A DNA stretch of 64,000 bases, taken from the NCBI RefSeq assembly GCF_900149685.1, contig NZ_LT702999.1, forward strand, positions 1,240,001 to 1,304,000. Direction: 5' to 3'. Shown here in pieces: positions 8,824-17,254 of the stretch. A program made the translations under genes and the position numbers. The notes under the pieces were generated by a model, which ran no database searches, was not told the DNA's origin, and saw only the letters and a program-made list of their open reading frames with translations. The stretch is from Erythrobacter sp. Alg231-14. GTDB taxonomy: Bacteria; Pseudomonadota; Alphaproteobacteria; Sphingomonadales; Sphingomonadaceae. Numbering within the stretch: position 1 is the stretch's first letter; each line of letters starts with the position of its first letter.

Positions 8824-9081
8824 ATGAAGATTACCGCAGCCAGCATGTTCATTATCGCCGCTTTGGCGGTGGCCTCGGCCAACAGTGTTGCCGCCCCGGC
8901 GCAGGCCAGTGTCGCCGCAAGCATGCAAGTTGATATTCCGACGATGCAAACGGGATCGGATCTGCAAAGCGCAAATCAATCCGGTTGTGCGAAATGGCAG
9001 GAATTCACCGCAGGCTTCGGCCTTAAACCCTCACACGCCAATCTTGATCAACGCTCTGATGTCGGAATGCCGGATTGCTGA
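8824..9081 (+). CDS. Small secreted protein, unknown function
   Basis: An 85-residue product begins MKITAASMFIIAALAVASA, a good Sec signal peptide with likely cleavage after AAPAQA or nearby. The mature part is about 55-60 residues, contains SGCAKWQEF and ends in PDC, so it has two cysteines that could pair. GGGGGAA (8812-8818) sits a few bases before the ATG. No family is recognised. It lies about 180 bases upstream of an ABC transporter whose permease is fused to a peptidase; a link is possible but unproven. Confidence 0.5.
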   Translation: MKITAASMFIIAALAVASANSVAAPAQASVAASMQVDIPTMQTGSDLQSANQSGCAKWQEFTAGFGLKPSHANLDQRSDVGMPDC

Positions 9082-9221
9082 TTTAAGATCGAACATGCGA
9101 TCACCAATATCGGACGCATTTTTGCGGTGTGAGGTGGGACGTTGCGGCGTTGGCCTCTAACATCGCAACAGCTGGTGCTGGGACGAACGGCGCATACGGA
9201 TCGACGTGGGTGCTGTACCTC

Positions 9222-9227
9222 TATACT
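9222..9227 (+). promoter_or_regulatory. Possible -10 box of the ABC transporter operon
   Basis: TATACT lies 38 bases before the ATPase start codon. No clear -35 element is seen at the right distance, so this is only a candidate. Confidence 0.25.
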
Positions 9228-9264
9228 ACACCTTGCTATCGCGTCCTAAATGGAGGGATCCCGA

Positions 9265-10164
9265 ATGCTCGAACTTAAAAATGTCACGCATGTCTACGGC
9301 AATGGCACCCGCGCACTGAACAACGTGTCTTTGGAAGTGCCCAAGGGGATGTTCGGACTTTTGGGACCCAACGGCGCAGGCAAGAGCACGCTTATGCGGA
9401 CTATTGCGACTTTGCAGACACCCACAGAGGGTTCCATTGTCTTCGACGACATCGACGTTCTGAAGAACCCTGAAAAACTGCGCGAAACACTTGGCTATCT
9501 GCCGCAGGATTTCGGCGTTTATCCGCGCGTTTCGGCGTACGATATGCTGGACCATATGGCCGTGCTCAAAGGCGTTGCCTCATCGTCCGAACGCAAAGAT
9601 ACGGTGGAAACCTTACTGGCTCAGACCAACCTTTGGGATGTGCGTAAGAAAGCGATTGCAGGCTTTTCAGGCGGCATGCGCCAACGTTTTGGCATTGCAC
9701 AGGCTTTGATCGGCAATCCGCAGCTCATCATCGTTGACGAGCCGACCGCCGGTCTTGACCCCGAAGAGCGCAATCGTTTCCTCAACCTCTTGGCCGAAAT
9801 TGGCGAGAATGTGGTGATCATTCTTTCGACTCATATTGTTGAAGATGTCGCAGATCTGTGTCCGAACATGGCCGTTATCGTATCGGGCGAAATCAAGCTT
9901 GAGGGTGCCCCAAAACAGCTCATCGAAAAAGCACGAGGCACCGTTTGGGCCAAAACGATCGAACGCGCCGACCTACTATCGGTGAAAGACACGCATGAAG
10001 TAATTTCAACCCGTCTTTTCGCCGGACAGACCATCGTTCACGTGCTGTCTGACACTGACCCGGGCGACGGATTTGTAAATGTCGATGGCGGGCTAGAGGA
10101 TGTCTATTTCTCCACTCTCGCACATTCGCGCCGCAAGGTTCCCTCCGCAACTGTTGCAGCCTGA
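9265..10164 (+). CDS. ABC transporter ATP-binding protein
   Basis: This 299-residue ATPase has Walker A GPNGAGKS (34-41), the signature FSGGMRQ (134-140) and Walker B IIVDEPTAGLD (155-165), followed by the H-loop STH. It resembles ATPases of ABC-2 type exporters. The start ATG at 9265 is preferred over 9250 because GGAGGGA (9252-9258) lies six bases upstream. Twelve bases separate it from the permease/peptidase gene, so the two form one transporter. The C-terminal 80 residues after the Walker region are a small accessory domain. Confidence 0.92.
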   Translation: MLELKNVTHVYGNGTRALNNVSLEVPKGMFGLLGPNGAGKSTLMRTIATLQTPTEGSIVFDDIDVLKNPEKLRETLGYLPQDFGVYPRVSAYDMLDHMAVLKGVASSSERKDTVETLLAQTNLWDVRKKAIAGFSGGMRQRFGIAQALIGNPQLIIVDEPTAGLDPEERNRFLNLLAEIGENVVIILSTHIVEDVADLCPNMAVIVSGEIKLEGAPKQLIEKARGTVWAKTIERADLLSVKDTHEVISTRLFAGQTIVHVLSDTDPGDGFVNVDGGLEDVYFSTLAHSRRKVPSATVAA

Positions 10165-10176
10165 GGGAGCGCGCTC

Positions 10177-13100
10177 ATGTTTGGCAAGATCACTGCATTT
10201 GAACTGCGTTACCAACTGCGCAATCCTGTTTTCTGGGTTGCCGCCGTTATCTTCTTTCTGCTGACATTTGGCGCTGCGACCAGCGACGATATCCAAATCG
10301 GGGGTGGCGGAAATATCAACGCCAACAGCCCATTGGCAATTGTCCAAACACATTTGGTTTTGACGCTGTTTTTCATGTTTGTGTCGACGGCGTTTGTCGC
10401 AAATGTGATTGTGCGCGACGATGAAAGCGGCTTCGGGCCAATGGTCCGATCAACACAGGTGCGCAAATTCGATTATTTGCTGGGCCGTTTCACCGGCGCT
10501 TTTCTTGCCGCTGCGCTCGCATTCGCAACGGTTCCGCTTGCCATTTGGCTCGGTTCATTGATGCCATGGGTCGATCCGGAAACCATTGGTCCGAACAAAC
10601 TTGCCTATTATGCGAGCGCCTATTTCGTGTTCGCATTGCCTGGCCTGTTCATGGTCTCAGCGCTGTTCTTTGCCATCGCCACCATGACCCGCTCGATGAT
10701 GTACACCTATGTTGCGGTGGTTGTGTTCCTTGTCCTTTGGACCGTCTTGATAGCCACGGTGCAAGGTCGACCGGATCTACAAGACACGGCGGCTTTGTTT
10801 GAACCATTCGGCCTTGGCGCTTTGTCCAACGAAACCCAATATTGGACGGCATCGGAATCCAACACGACACTGCCCCCGCTCGAAGGAAGCATCCTCGCAA
10901 ACCGCCTAATCTGGACCGGTTTTGCGCTCGTCATGCTTGCTCTTGCCTATTGGCGTTTTAGCTTTGCCGAGAGAGGCGTTTCCAATCGCAAACTGCGCAA
11001 GCAGGAGAAGAAACAGGAAAAGCTAAACAGAATTGAGCCGAAGACGGTCGATGTTCTTCCGGCCCTCCAGCCGGACAAAAGCGCGTGGGCCCGGCTTGTC
11101 ACCCGCACCCGTTTCGAAGTTGCTCAGGTGGTCAAACATCCGGCATTTTTCGTTCTGATCTTAATCGGATTGTTCAACACGACCGGTGGGCTGTTCCTTG
11201 GCAATGACCTATATGGAACGCCAAGCCTTCCACTCACATTCACAGTCATTCCGATCCTGCAAGGCGGGTTCAGCATCATCCCGATTATTATCGCGATCTA
11301 CTATGCGGGTGAGCTGGTTTGGCGCGACCGTGATCGCAAGATGCATGAATTGATCGATTCCACCTCCGTCCCGGGATGGAGTTATATGGTGCCCAAGACT
11401 GTGGCGGTCGCCATTGTCTTGTTCACCGCACTTTTGGCCAGTGTTGTATCGGCCATGTTCGTTCAGATGATACGTGGCGTAACGCCCGAGTTTGGCAAGT
11501 TCTTCGAATGGTATTTGCTACCTCAATCTGTCGACATGTTGATCCTCGCAATTCTTGCGGTCTTCGTTCAGGCGCTGAGCCCCAACAAGTTTATCGGTTG
11601 GGGGATCATGGTCGTCTACATTGTCGCCCAAACCGTTCTGTCCAATTTGGGCTTTCAACATCCGTTGTATCTTTACGGAGCGACCGGCGGGAACCCTGTT
11701 TCCGATATCAATGGCAACGATGTCGGCAATGCGCTTGGATGGGGGCTTAGGCTCTATTGGGGCGCGGTTGCCCTTGTGTTGGCCGTGCTTGCCCATTTGT
11801 TGTGGCGTCGCGGCACGGAAACGGCGCTGAGCCCTCGCCTAAAACGCTTGCCGGCTGGGCTAAAAACATCCGCTGGCGGTGTGCTTGCTGTGGGGCTGCT
11901 GACCGCGGTTGCCTCTGGCGGGTATTTGTTCAATCAGATGAACCAGGTTGAACAATACCGTACCAGCGATGACGGTAACGCACAGCTCGCCGCCTACGAG
12001 AAAAAGTATCTCCAATACGAAACTGTGATCCAACCAACCGTAACCGAGGTGGACATCACGGTTGATCTCTACCCTCAAGAAACGCGCATGGAAGCGAGCG
12101 GGCGCTATGCGATCGTCAACGACACCGACGAAACGATCGAAGTTTTGCACGTGCGCTTGCCCGACCCCAATGCTGAGATTGTCGATATTCAAGTCGGCGG
12201 CGCATCGATCGAGATGAATGATGAGGAGTTTAAGTACCGCATCTATCGGTTTGACGAACCACTTGCACCCGGCGCGACAAGCGAACTGACGTTTCAAACG
12301 CGTCGTTGGCAGCGCGGGATTCGTGCACGCGGCAACGATACGCGCCTAGTTAAGAACGGTACGTTCCTCAACAATTCGGAATTTGCTCCGCAAATTGGGA
12401 TGAACCGATCCGGCCTTTTACAAGGTCGCGCAACGCGCCGCGAATATGATTTGCCAGCAGAATTGCGCCCCGCGCCGCTGGGCGATGAGGCATCGCGTCA
12501 ACGCAACTATGTCGGCGCAGACTGGGTCACCGCCAACATTACGATCACAACTGATGCGGGGCAGACGCCCATTGCGCCGGGTGTGCGTGTTTCCGACGAG
12601 ACAGTGGCCGGACGGCGCACCGCACAGTTCGTTTCGGAAAACCCGATCCTGTCGTTCTTCTCAATCCAATCGGCCGAATACGAAATCGCAACGCGCGATG
12701 TCGATGGAGTTGAGTTGCAGGTCTATTATCATGCTGCGCACAACGCCAATGTGGAACGCATGCTCGATGGGCTTGAGGAATCGCTCAACTATTACCGCGC
12801 GAATTTCGGTCCTTACCAATTCCCGCATGCACGCATCATCGAATTCCCCGGTTATGCGAGCTTCGCTCAGGCTTTTGCCGGGACGATGCCGTATTCCGAG
12901 AGCATTGGCTTTGTCGCCGATTATGCTGAGGAAGGGGACATTGATGGGGTGACCTATGTCGTCGCTCACGAAGTCGCTCACCAATATTGGGCGCACCAAA
13001 TCATAAGCGCCGATCAACAAGGCGGAACGATCATGGTCGAAACCATGGCGCAATACTCCGCTATGATGGTGATGAAGGCCATCTATGGTGAAGACCAGAT

Positions 13101-13755
13101 GCGGCGCTTCCTCAAATACGAGCTTGATCGCTACCTAACCTCACGGGGCAGCGAAGTGATTGAGGAATTGCCGCTCGTTTCAGTCGAGAACCAGGGCTAC
13201 ATCCACTACCGCAAAGGCGCAGTTGTGATGTATCTGCTGCAGGATCGTCTGGGTGAGGATCGCGTCAATGCAATGCTCTCTGATTTGCTCGACCGTTACC
13301 GTTTCAAAGGCCCTCCCTATGCCATCTCCACCGACTTGGTTGAGGGCTTCGAAAGCCTTGCTCGCAATGCAGAAGAGCGCCAATTGGTCGAAGACCTGCT
13401 GCGGAATATCACGCTGTATGACCTGAAGGTCGAAGACGCAGAAAGCCGGCAATTGCCAAGCGGTGATTGGGAAACAGTGATGACGGTTGAGGCGACCAAA
13501 TTTTATGCTGACGGAGAAGGTGTTGAAACCGAAGCGGCTCTTTCCGATCAGATCGAAATCGGAGCTTTCACCGCGAGGCCGGGACTTGGTGCCTTCGACA
13601 ATTCCAACGTTTTGTTGATGGAACGCCGCCCAATCGAAAGTGGCACGCAACAGGTCAGAATTATCACAAAGGACCGGCCAGAATTCGTCGGGGTCGATCC
13701 CTACAATAAATATATTGACCGGAACTCGGACGATAATGTCTTGGAGACAAGCTGA
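10177..13755 (+). CDS. ABC-2 type permease fused to M1-family metallopeptidase domain
   Basis: This 1192-residue polypeptide is a natural fusion. The N-terminal half has two blocks of about six hydrophobic helices each (within residues 15-270 and about 320-570), separated by a charged linker rich in Lys and Glu (about 270-300). From about residue 600 it is extracytoplasmic and resembles M1 aminopeptidases, with zinc motif HEVAH (931-935) and a downstream Glu at 955 in VETMAQYSA. Two departures from classic M1 enzymes are visible: 19 rather than 18 residues between HExxH and Glu, and no GxMEN motif (the segment reads GTMPYSES). Fusions of this type are known in proteobacteria. The substrate is unknown. 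Confidence 0.9.
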   Translation: MFGKITAFELRYQLRNPVFWVAAVIFFLLTFGAATSDDIQIGGGGNINANSPLAIVQTHLVLTLFFMFVSTAFVANVIVRDDESGFGPMVRSTQVRKFDYLLGRFTGAFLAAALAFATVPLAIWLGSLMPWVDPETIGPNKLAYYASAYFVFALPGLFMVSALFFAIATMTRSMMYTYVAVVVFLVLWTVLIATVQGRPDLQDTAALFEPFGLGALSNETQYWTASESNTTLPPLEGSILANRLIWTGFALVMLALAYWRFSFAERGVSNRKLRKQEKKQEKLNRIEPKTVDVLPALQPDKSAWARLVTRTRFEVAQVVKHPAFFVLILIGLFNTTGGLFLGNDLYGTPSLPLTFTVIPILQGGFSIIPIIIAIYYAGELVWRDRDRKMHELIDSTSVPGWSYMVPKTVAVAIVLFTALLASVVSAMFVQMIRGVTPEFGKFFEWYLLPQSVDMLILAILAVFVQALSPNKFIGWGIMVVYIVAQTVLSNLGFQHPLYLYGATGGNPVSDINGNDVGNALGWGLRLYWGAVALVLAVLAHLLWRRGTETALSPRLKRLPAGLKTSAGGVLAVGLLTAVASGGYLFNQMNQVEQYRTSDDGNAQLAAYEKKYLQYETVIQPTVTEVDITVDLYPQETRMEASGRYAIVNDTDETIEVLHVRLPDPNAEIVDIQVGGASIEMNDEEFKYRIYRFDEPLAPGATSELTFQTRRWQRGIRARGNDTRLVKNGTFLNNSEFAPQIGMNRSGLLQGRATRREYDLPAELRPAPLGDEASRQRNYVGADWVTANITITTDAGQTPIAPGVRVSDETVAGRRTAQFVSENPILSFFSIQSAEYEIATRDVDGVELQVYYHAAHNANVERMLDGLEESLNYYRANFGPYQFPHARIIEFPGYASFAQAFAGTMPYSESIGFVADYAEEGDIDGVTYVVAHEVAHQYWAHQIISADQQGGTIMVETMAQYSAMMVMKAIYGEDQMRRFLKYELDRYLTSRGSEVIEELPLVSVENQGYIHYRKGAVVMYLLQDRLGEDRVNAMLSDLLDRYRFKGPPYAISTDLVEGFESLARNAEERQLVEDLLRNITLYDLKVEDAESRQLPSGDWETVMTVEATKFYADGEGVETEAALSDQIEIGAFTARPGLGAFDNSNVLLMERRPIESGTQQVRIITKDRPEFVGVDPYNKYIDRNSDDNVLETS

Positions 13756-14064
13756 CACTGCGCCGTAATTCAAAACGACAATAGCTTAGCATGCGCAAAG
13801 CTGCGGGAATGCTTACCAAAAGGACAAGCACTCCCGTCGTCTGGTCCGGCGGCATCGGCACGCGCAGAAGGCAGAATGGAGCGACAATGCTTGCCCCAAA
13901 CGAACCGTGAGCCAAGAAGCATGGGGCAATGAACCGTCAGAACGCGTCACTGATAACCAGGTCAGTGGTCAGCGCGTCAGAGAGGATCTGATCGCCAGAA
14001 TTATGGCCGTGGCATAGGTTACAATGGCGCGATCAAACCCCGACCTGCGATATAGGGTTCAACG
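13756..14064. other. Intergenic between convergent genes
   Basis: This 309-base gap lies between the permease/peptidase and the acyl-CoA dehydrogenase. It contains a short dyad CACTGA-N8-TCAGTG (near 13948-13967) but no poly-T terminator that I can defend. A minus-strand frame at 13664-13915 has some hydrophobic residues but overlaps the peptidase gene and lacks other support. Confidence 0.4.
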
Positions 14065-15258
14065 CTAGAGTTCTGAAAAGGCCTTTTCTTTATCGACCCG
14101 CACATCCTGGGGCAGGCCTAACACGCGCTCTGCGATGATGTTCTTGAGGATTTCATCGGTCCCGCCAGCGATCCGCAAACCGGGTGCGTACATAAAGCTC
14201 TGCTGGAAAATCGCGGCAGCAGGCGCCTTATCTTGATCCGTAATCAACCCGTAATGGTCCTGCATCTCGATCGCGCTGTTAGTGATATCCTGCAAGTGGT
14301 TGGCAGTGATAATCTTGCCGATGCTGTTTTCCGGTCCCGGCGTCTCCCCCTTCGAAAGCGCCGTTTGCGTGCGGAATTTGGTCAACTTGTATCCTTGCGC
14401 TGCGACGTACCAATCGGCGAGTTTCTGGCGGAATGCACTATCCGACAAAGAGCCGGAACCGCGCGCATAATCCATGATCTCTTTCCAGTCCGGACCCGGC
14501 GAACCGCCTACGGCTAGACGCTCATTCATCAGCGTCACAAGCGCGACTTTCCAACCCATGCCGGGTTCGCCCAAGCGGTCTGTATCGGGAACGCGGACAT
14601 CGGTGAAATACACTTCGTTGAAGTCGCGGCCGCCAGAGGCCTGATGGATCGGGCGCACTTCCACGCCCTCTTGCTTCATGTTGACGATGAACATCGTCAG
14701 ACCTTTATGCTTGGGCACATTCGCGTCAGTCCGCGTCAGGACGATACCGTAATCGGAAAACTGCGCCCCTGTGGTCCAAACCTTCTGACCGTTAATCACC
14801 CAATCGTCGCCATCCTTGACGGCCTTTGTTTTAAGACCTGCGACATCGGAACCCGCGGCGGGCTCTGAGAACAGCTGGCACCAGATTTCCTCGCCCACCA
14901 ATGCGGGTTGAACATAGCGCTTTTTGTGCTCGTCACTGCCAAAGGCGATGACTGTCGGCACACACATGCCAAGCCCGATTGAGAAGGGCGATGTTGGCGC
15001 GTCAAATTTGGTCTCTTCCTGATTCCAAATCACCTGTTGCATGGGCGAACCGCCGCGGCCGCCAATTTCCTTTGGCCACGTGATTTGAGCGAAACCGCCT
15101 TCGGCCTTGATTTTCTGCCAGGCTTTGGCCCGCTCAAGAAAGCCTCCGCTTCGGTCACGTGAGCTGCTGTCAGTCGTCTTTGGCTGCAGATGCTTGGAAA
15201 GAAACGCGTTCGCTTCGGCGCGGAATTCCGCTTCTTCTGGGCTGTCTTGAAAGTCCAT
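14065..15258 (-). CDS. Acyl-CoA dehydrogenase, large-partner type
   Basis: The 397-residue flavoprotein shows the acyl-CoA dehydrogenase order: N-terminal helical domain, the middle beta domain with QLFSEPAAGSDVAGL and INGQKVWTTGA, then the C-terminal helical domain with GGTDEILKNIIAERVLGLP. It oxidises acyl-CoA thioesters at the alpha-beta bond using FAD. It lies 28 bases downstream of a second, shorter family member, an arrangement known from heteromeric (alpha2beta2) acyl-CoA dehydrogenases that act on bulky substrates such as steroid side chains. Substrate is not determinable from sequence. Confidence 0.9.
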   Translation of the reverse strand: MDFQDSPEEAEFRAEANAFLSKHLQPKTTDSSSRDRSGGFLERAKAWQKIKAEGGFAQITWPKEIGGRGGSPMQQVIWNQEETKFDAPTSPFSIGLGMCVPTVIAFGSDEHKKRYVQPALVGEEIWCQLFSEPAAGSDVAGLKTKAVKDGDDWVINGQKVWTTGAQFSDYGIVLTRTDANVPKHKGLTMFIVNMKQEGVEVRPIHQASGGRDFNEVYFTDVRVPDTDRLGEPGMGWKVALVTLMNERLAVGGSPGPDWKEIMDYARGSGSLSDSAFRQKLADWYVAAQGYKLTKFRTQTALSKGETPGPENSIGKIITANHLQDITNSAIEMQDHYGLITDQDKAPAAAIFQQSFMYAPGLRIAGGTDEILKNIIAERVLGLPQDVRVDKEKAFSEL

Positions 15259-15286
15259 GTGTCTGATCTCTTTCTAAATTAAAGCC

Positions 15287-16402
15287 TTAGCCAACATTCT
15301 TGCGTTCGAGCGCCGTCACCAGCTTCTCTTTCCAGACCGCCGGGCTGCCTGCTTGCACGGCCAGCAATTTGGCGCGCCGCAGGTGCAAATGGCAATCTGC
15401 CTCCCAAGTGAAGCCCATCCCGCCATGCGTCTGGATGTTTTCCTTCGAAGCAAACCAATACGCTTCGGAAGCGGCTATGCGAGCAGCGGCGGCCGCTTCG
15501 GGTAGTTCTGGAGCAGCAGTCGAAAGCGCCCAAGCCCCGTAGTAGCAATTGGATCGCGCCACCTCGTTCTTCACATACATATCGGCCAATTTGTGCTTGA
15601 TGGCCTGATTGCCGCCAATCGGCCGGCCAAAGGCAACGCGCTCTTTGGCGTACGTATTGGCCATTTCGAGGCAAACCGAGGCCCCGCCCAATTGTTCAAA
15701 CGCCAGCAAGACTGCCGCACGGTCGAGCACTTGCTCATACAGTGCCAAGCCTTGTCCTGCATCTCCCAGTCGCTCGGCCGCTGCGCCGTCAAAATTAATC
15801 TCTGCGTGGCTGCGCGTTGGCTCAATCGTGCCGAGCGAGCTGCGCGAAACACCCGCGCTGTCGAGCGCGACAAGGACCAGAGATTGGCCAGATCCCTCTT
15901 GCACCAGTACAACCGCATGGGTTGCGATATCGCCGTCGGTGACCGGAATTTTGGTGCCGCTCAAATTGCCGTCTGTGAAAGAAGCGTTGATCCGCGCAGC
16001 CGTAACAGCGCCTGGGCCTTCGGATGCCGCGATAGTACCGATGATGGAGCCATCAGCCACACCAGGTAGCAGAGCCGCCTTTTGCTCATCGTTGCCACAC
16101 AGCTTCAGCGCTTCGGCAAAGAAGAAAGCGCTTGAGCCGAACGGCACCGGCGCGAGCGCACGGCCCAATTCTTCCGCGATCACGCACATTTCGAGCATGC
16201 CAAGGCCAAGCCCGCCAAACTCCTCGGGAATGGCCGCGCCCAACCAACCCATTTCGACTACATTTTGCCAAACGCCAGCATGATGGGTCATCGCATCATC
16301 ATCCAGCACTTCGCGCACTTGTTTCGTCGTGCACTGCGCGCTCAAGAACTTCCGCGCTTCTTCACGGAGGAACTTCTGGTCGTCAGAAAAATCAAAGTTC
16401 AT
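15287..16402 (-). CDS. Acyl-CoA dehydrogenase, small-partner type
   Basis: A 371-residue family member encoded just upstream of the previous one. It has EFGGLGLGMLEMCVIAEELGRALAPVP in the N-terminal domain, a weakly conserved flavin-contact region (IAASEGPG replaces the usual TEP motif), FGRPIGGNQAIKHKLADM and IQTHGGMGFTWEADCHLHLRR. Such divergence is typical of the partner subunit in heteromeric dehydrogenases. AAGGTGG lies upstream of the ATG. The pair is probably one operon. A similar pair occurs at 49355-51774. Confidence 0.88.
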   Translation of the reverse strand: MNFDFSDDQKFLREEARKFLSAQCTTKQVREVLDDDAMTHHAGVWQNVVEMGWLGAAIPEEFGGLGLGMLEMCVIAEELGRALAPVPFGSSAFFFAEALKLCGNDEQKAALLPGVADGSIIGTIAASEGPGAVTAARINASFTDGNLSGTKIPVTDGDIATHAVVLVQEGSGQSLVLVALDSAGVSRSSLGTIEPTRSHAEINFDGAAAERLGDAGQGLALYEQVLDRAAVLLAFEQLGGASVCLEMANTYAKERVAFGRPIGGNQAIKHKLADMYVKNEVARSNCYYGAWALSTAAPELPEAAAAARIAASEAYWFASKENIQTHGGMGFTWEADCHLHLRRAKLLAVQAGSPAVWKEKLVTALERKNVG

Positions 16403-16731
16403 TTGGCAGCCACCTTATATTGCAGTCGTGGTAGATCACTTGGCGACGCGCAACGCAAGAGATTGGCACTCACATATTTAGGAGTGACCGAAGCCCGCCT
16501 GCCGCTGTTTGATTTGCCGATCGTTGAACGATTTGATGCTCAGGATGTGAACCTTGCCAGCGTCGCACGAAATTTCGGAACAACCACCACGCAGCGACAC
16601 GCAATGAAATGCGCGACCTTGCGGAATCATTGGAGAGCCGGATTGAGAGGTAATACTTGTCAAAAATATACCCTGTTGCGACCTATTGCGATACAGTAGT
16701 CATAGTAAGGTCAGGGAAGATGGAGATCGTA
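16403..16731. other. Intergenic, divergent promoters expected
   Basis: This 329-base region lies between the dehydrogenase operon (minus) and a small plus-strand gene. It is more AT-rich near 16655-16710. No gene is supported here; the open frame covering 16265-16699 is mostly the antisense of the dehydrogenase. Confidence 0.45.
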
Positions 16732-16998
16732 ATGTCAATGACACAAGACCAGCAAAAGAGATTGATCGCGGCGATGTTACGGCCATTCAATCAAGCTGCT
16801 CTGGACGCTCCCATTCCAGCGGGGCGCACCATGCGTGAAGAGTTAGAGTTGTTAGCTTTCGATTCTATTTATTCGCAAACTGCGGTTGATTCAGTTGGGC
16901 GACTCCAAATGGATATGATGCAAGAGATCAAGCAAGAGCTTATTCTGATGGGCTACGAGTTCGGCAACTCCTTAGGCGACACAGGGACCGCCCATTAA
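16732..16998 (+). CDS. Small cytoplasmic protein, unknown function
   Basis: The 88-residue product starts MSMTQDQQKRLIAAMLRPFN and is predicted to be largely helical, with no signal peptide or membrane segment. The ATG at 16732 is favoured by GGAG at 16722-16725; an ATG at 16720 is possible. Composition is less GC-biased than neighbouring genes (many AT-ending codons such as TTA, GAT), which hints at a different history. I do not recognise a family. It is followed by the convergent tRNA-Ser gene. Confidence 0.5.
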   Translation: MSMTQDQQKRLIAAMLRPFNQAALDAPIPAGRTMREELELLAFDSIYSQTAVDSVGRLQMDMMQEIKQELILMGYEFGNSLGDTGTAH

Positions 16999-17082
16999 CA
17001 GCGCTACCGGCAACGGTTTAGCACATCCTTTGGCACAACTAGGCGTCTAACGGCTCAAAAAGCCTAGCTTTCCGGTAGTTTG

Positions 17083-17172
17083 TGGCGGAGCGGGTGGGAT
17101 TCGAACCCACGAAAGAGTTGCCCCTTTACACACTTTCCAGGCGTGCGCCTTCGACCACTCGGCCACCGCTCC
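17083..17172 (-). tRNA. tRNA-Ser (anticodon GGA)
   Basis: On the minus strand the sequence folds as a class II tRNA of about 90 nt. The acceptor stem GGAGCGG pairs with CCGCTCC, discriminator G and an encoded CCA (17083-17085) follow, the T-loop reads GGTTCGAATCC, and a long variable arm is present. The anticodon loop CTGGAAA gives GGA, reading UCC/UCU serine codons. The D-arm begins TGGCCGAGTGG, typical of tRNA-Ser. Confidence 0.95.
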
Positions 17173-17254
17173 GCATGCCTGATTAGACAAGAACGCGCGG
17201 ATAGACTGACCTTGCCTCTTTCGCAAGCGCGTTTCGGGTGGCAAACACTTCTCT

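Noticed and set aside
8503-8979. Minus-strand 158-codon frame upstream of the APH kinase
   Set aside because: The translation is Arg- and His-rich and irregular, and it crosses the small secreted protein gene.
13664-13915. Minus-strand frame with a hydrophobic stretch after the ABC/peptidase gene
   Set aside because: It overlaps the end of a firmly supported gene, has no ribosome site, and its tail is basic and irregular.
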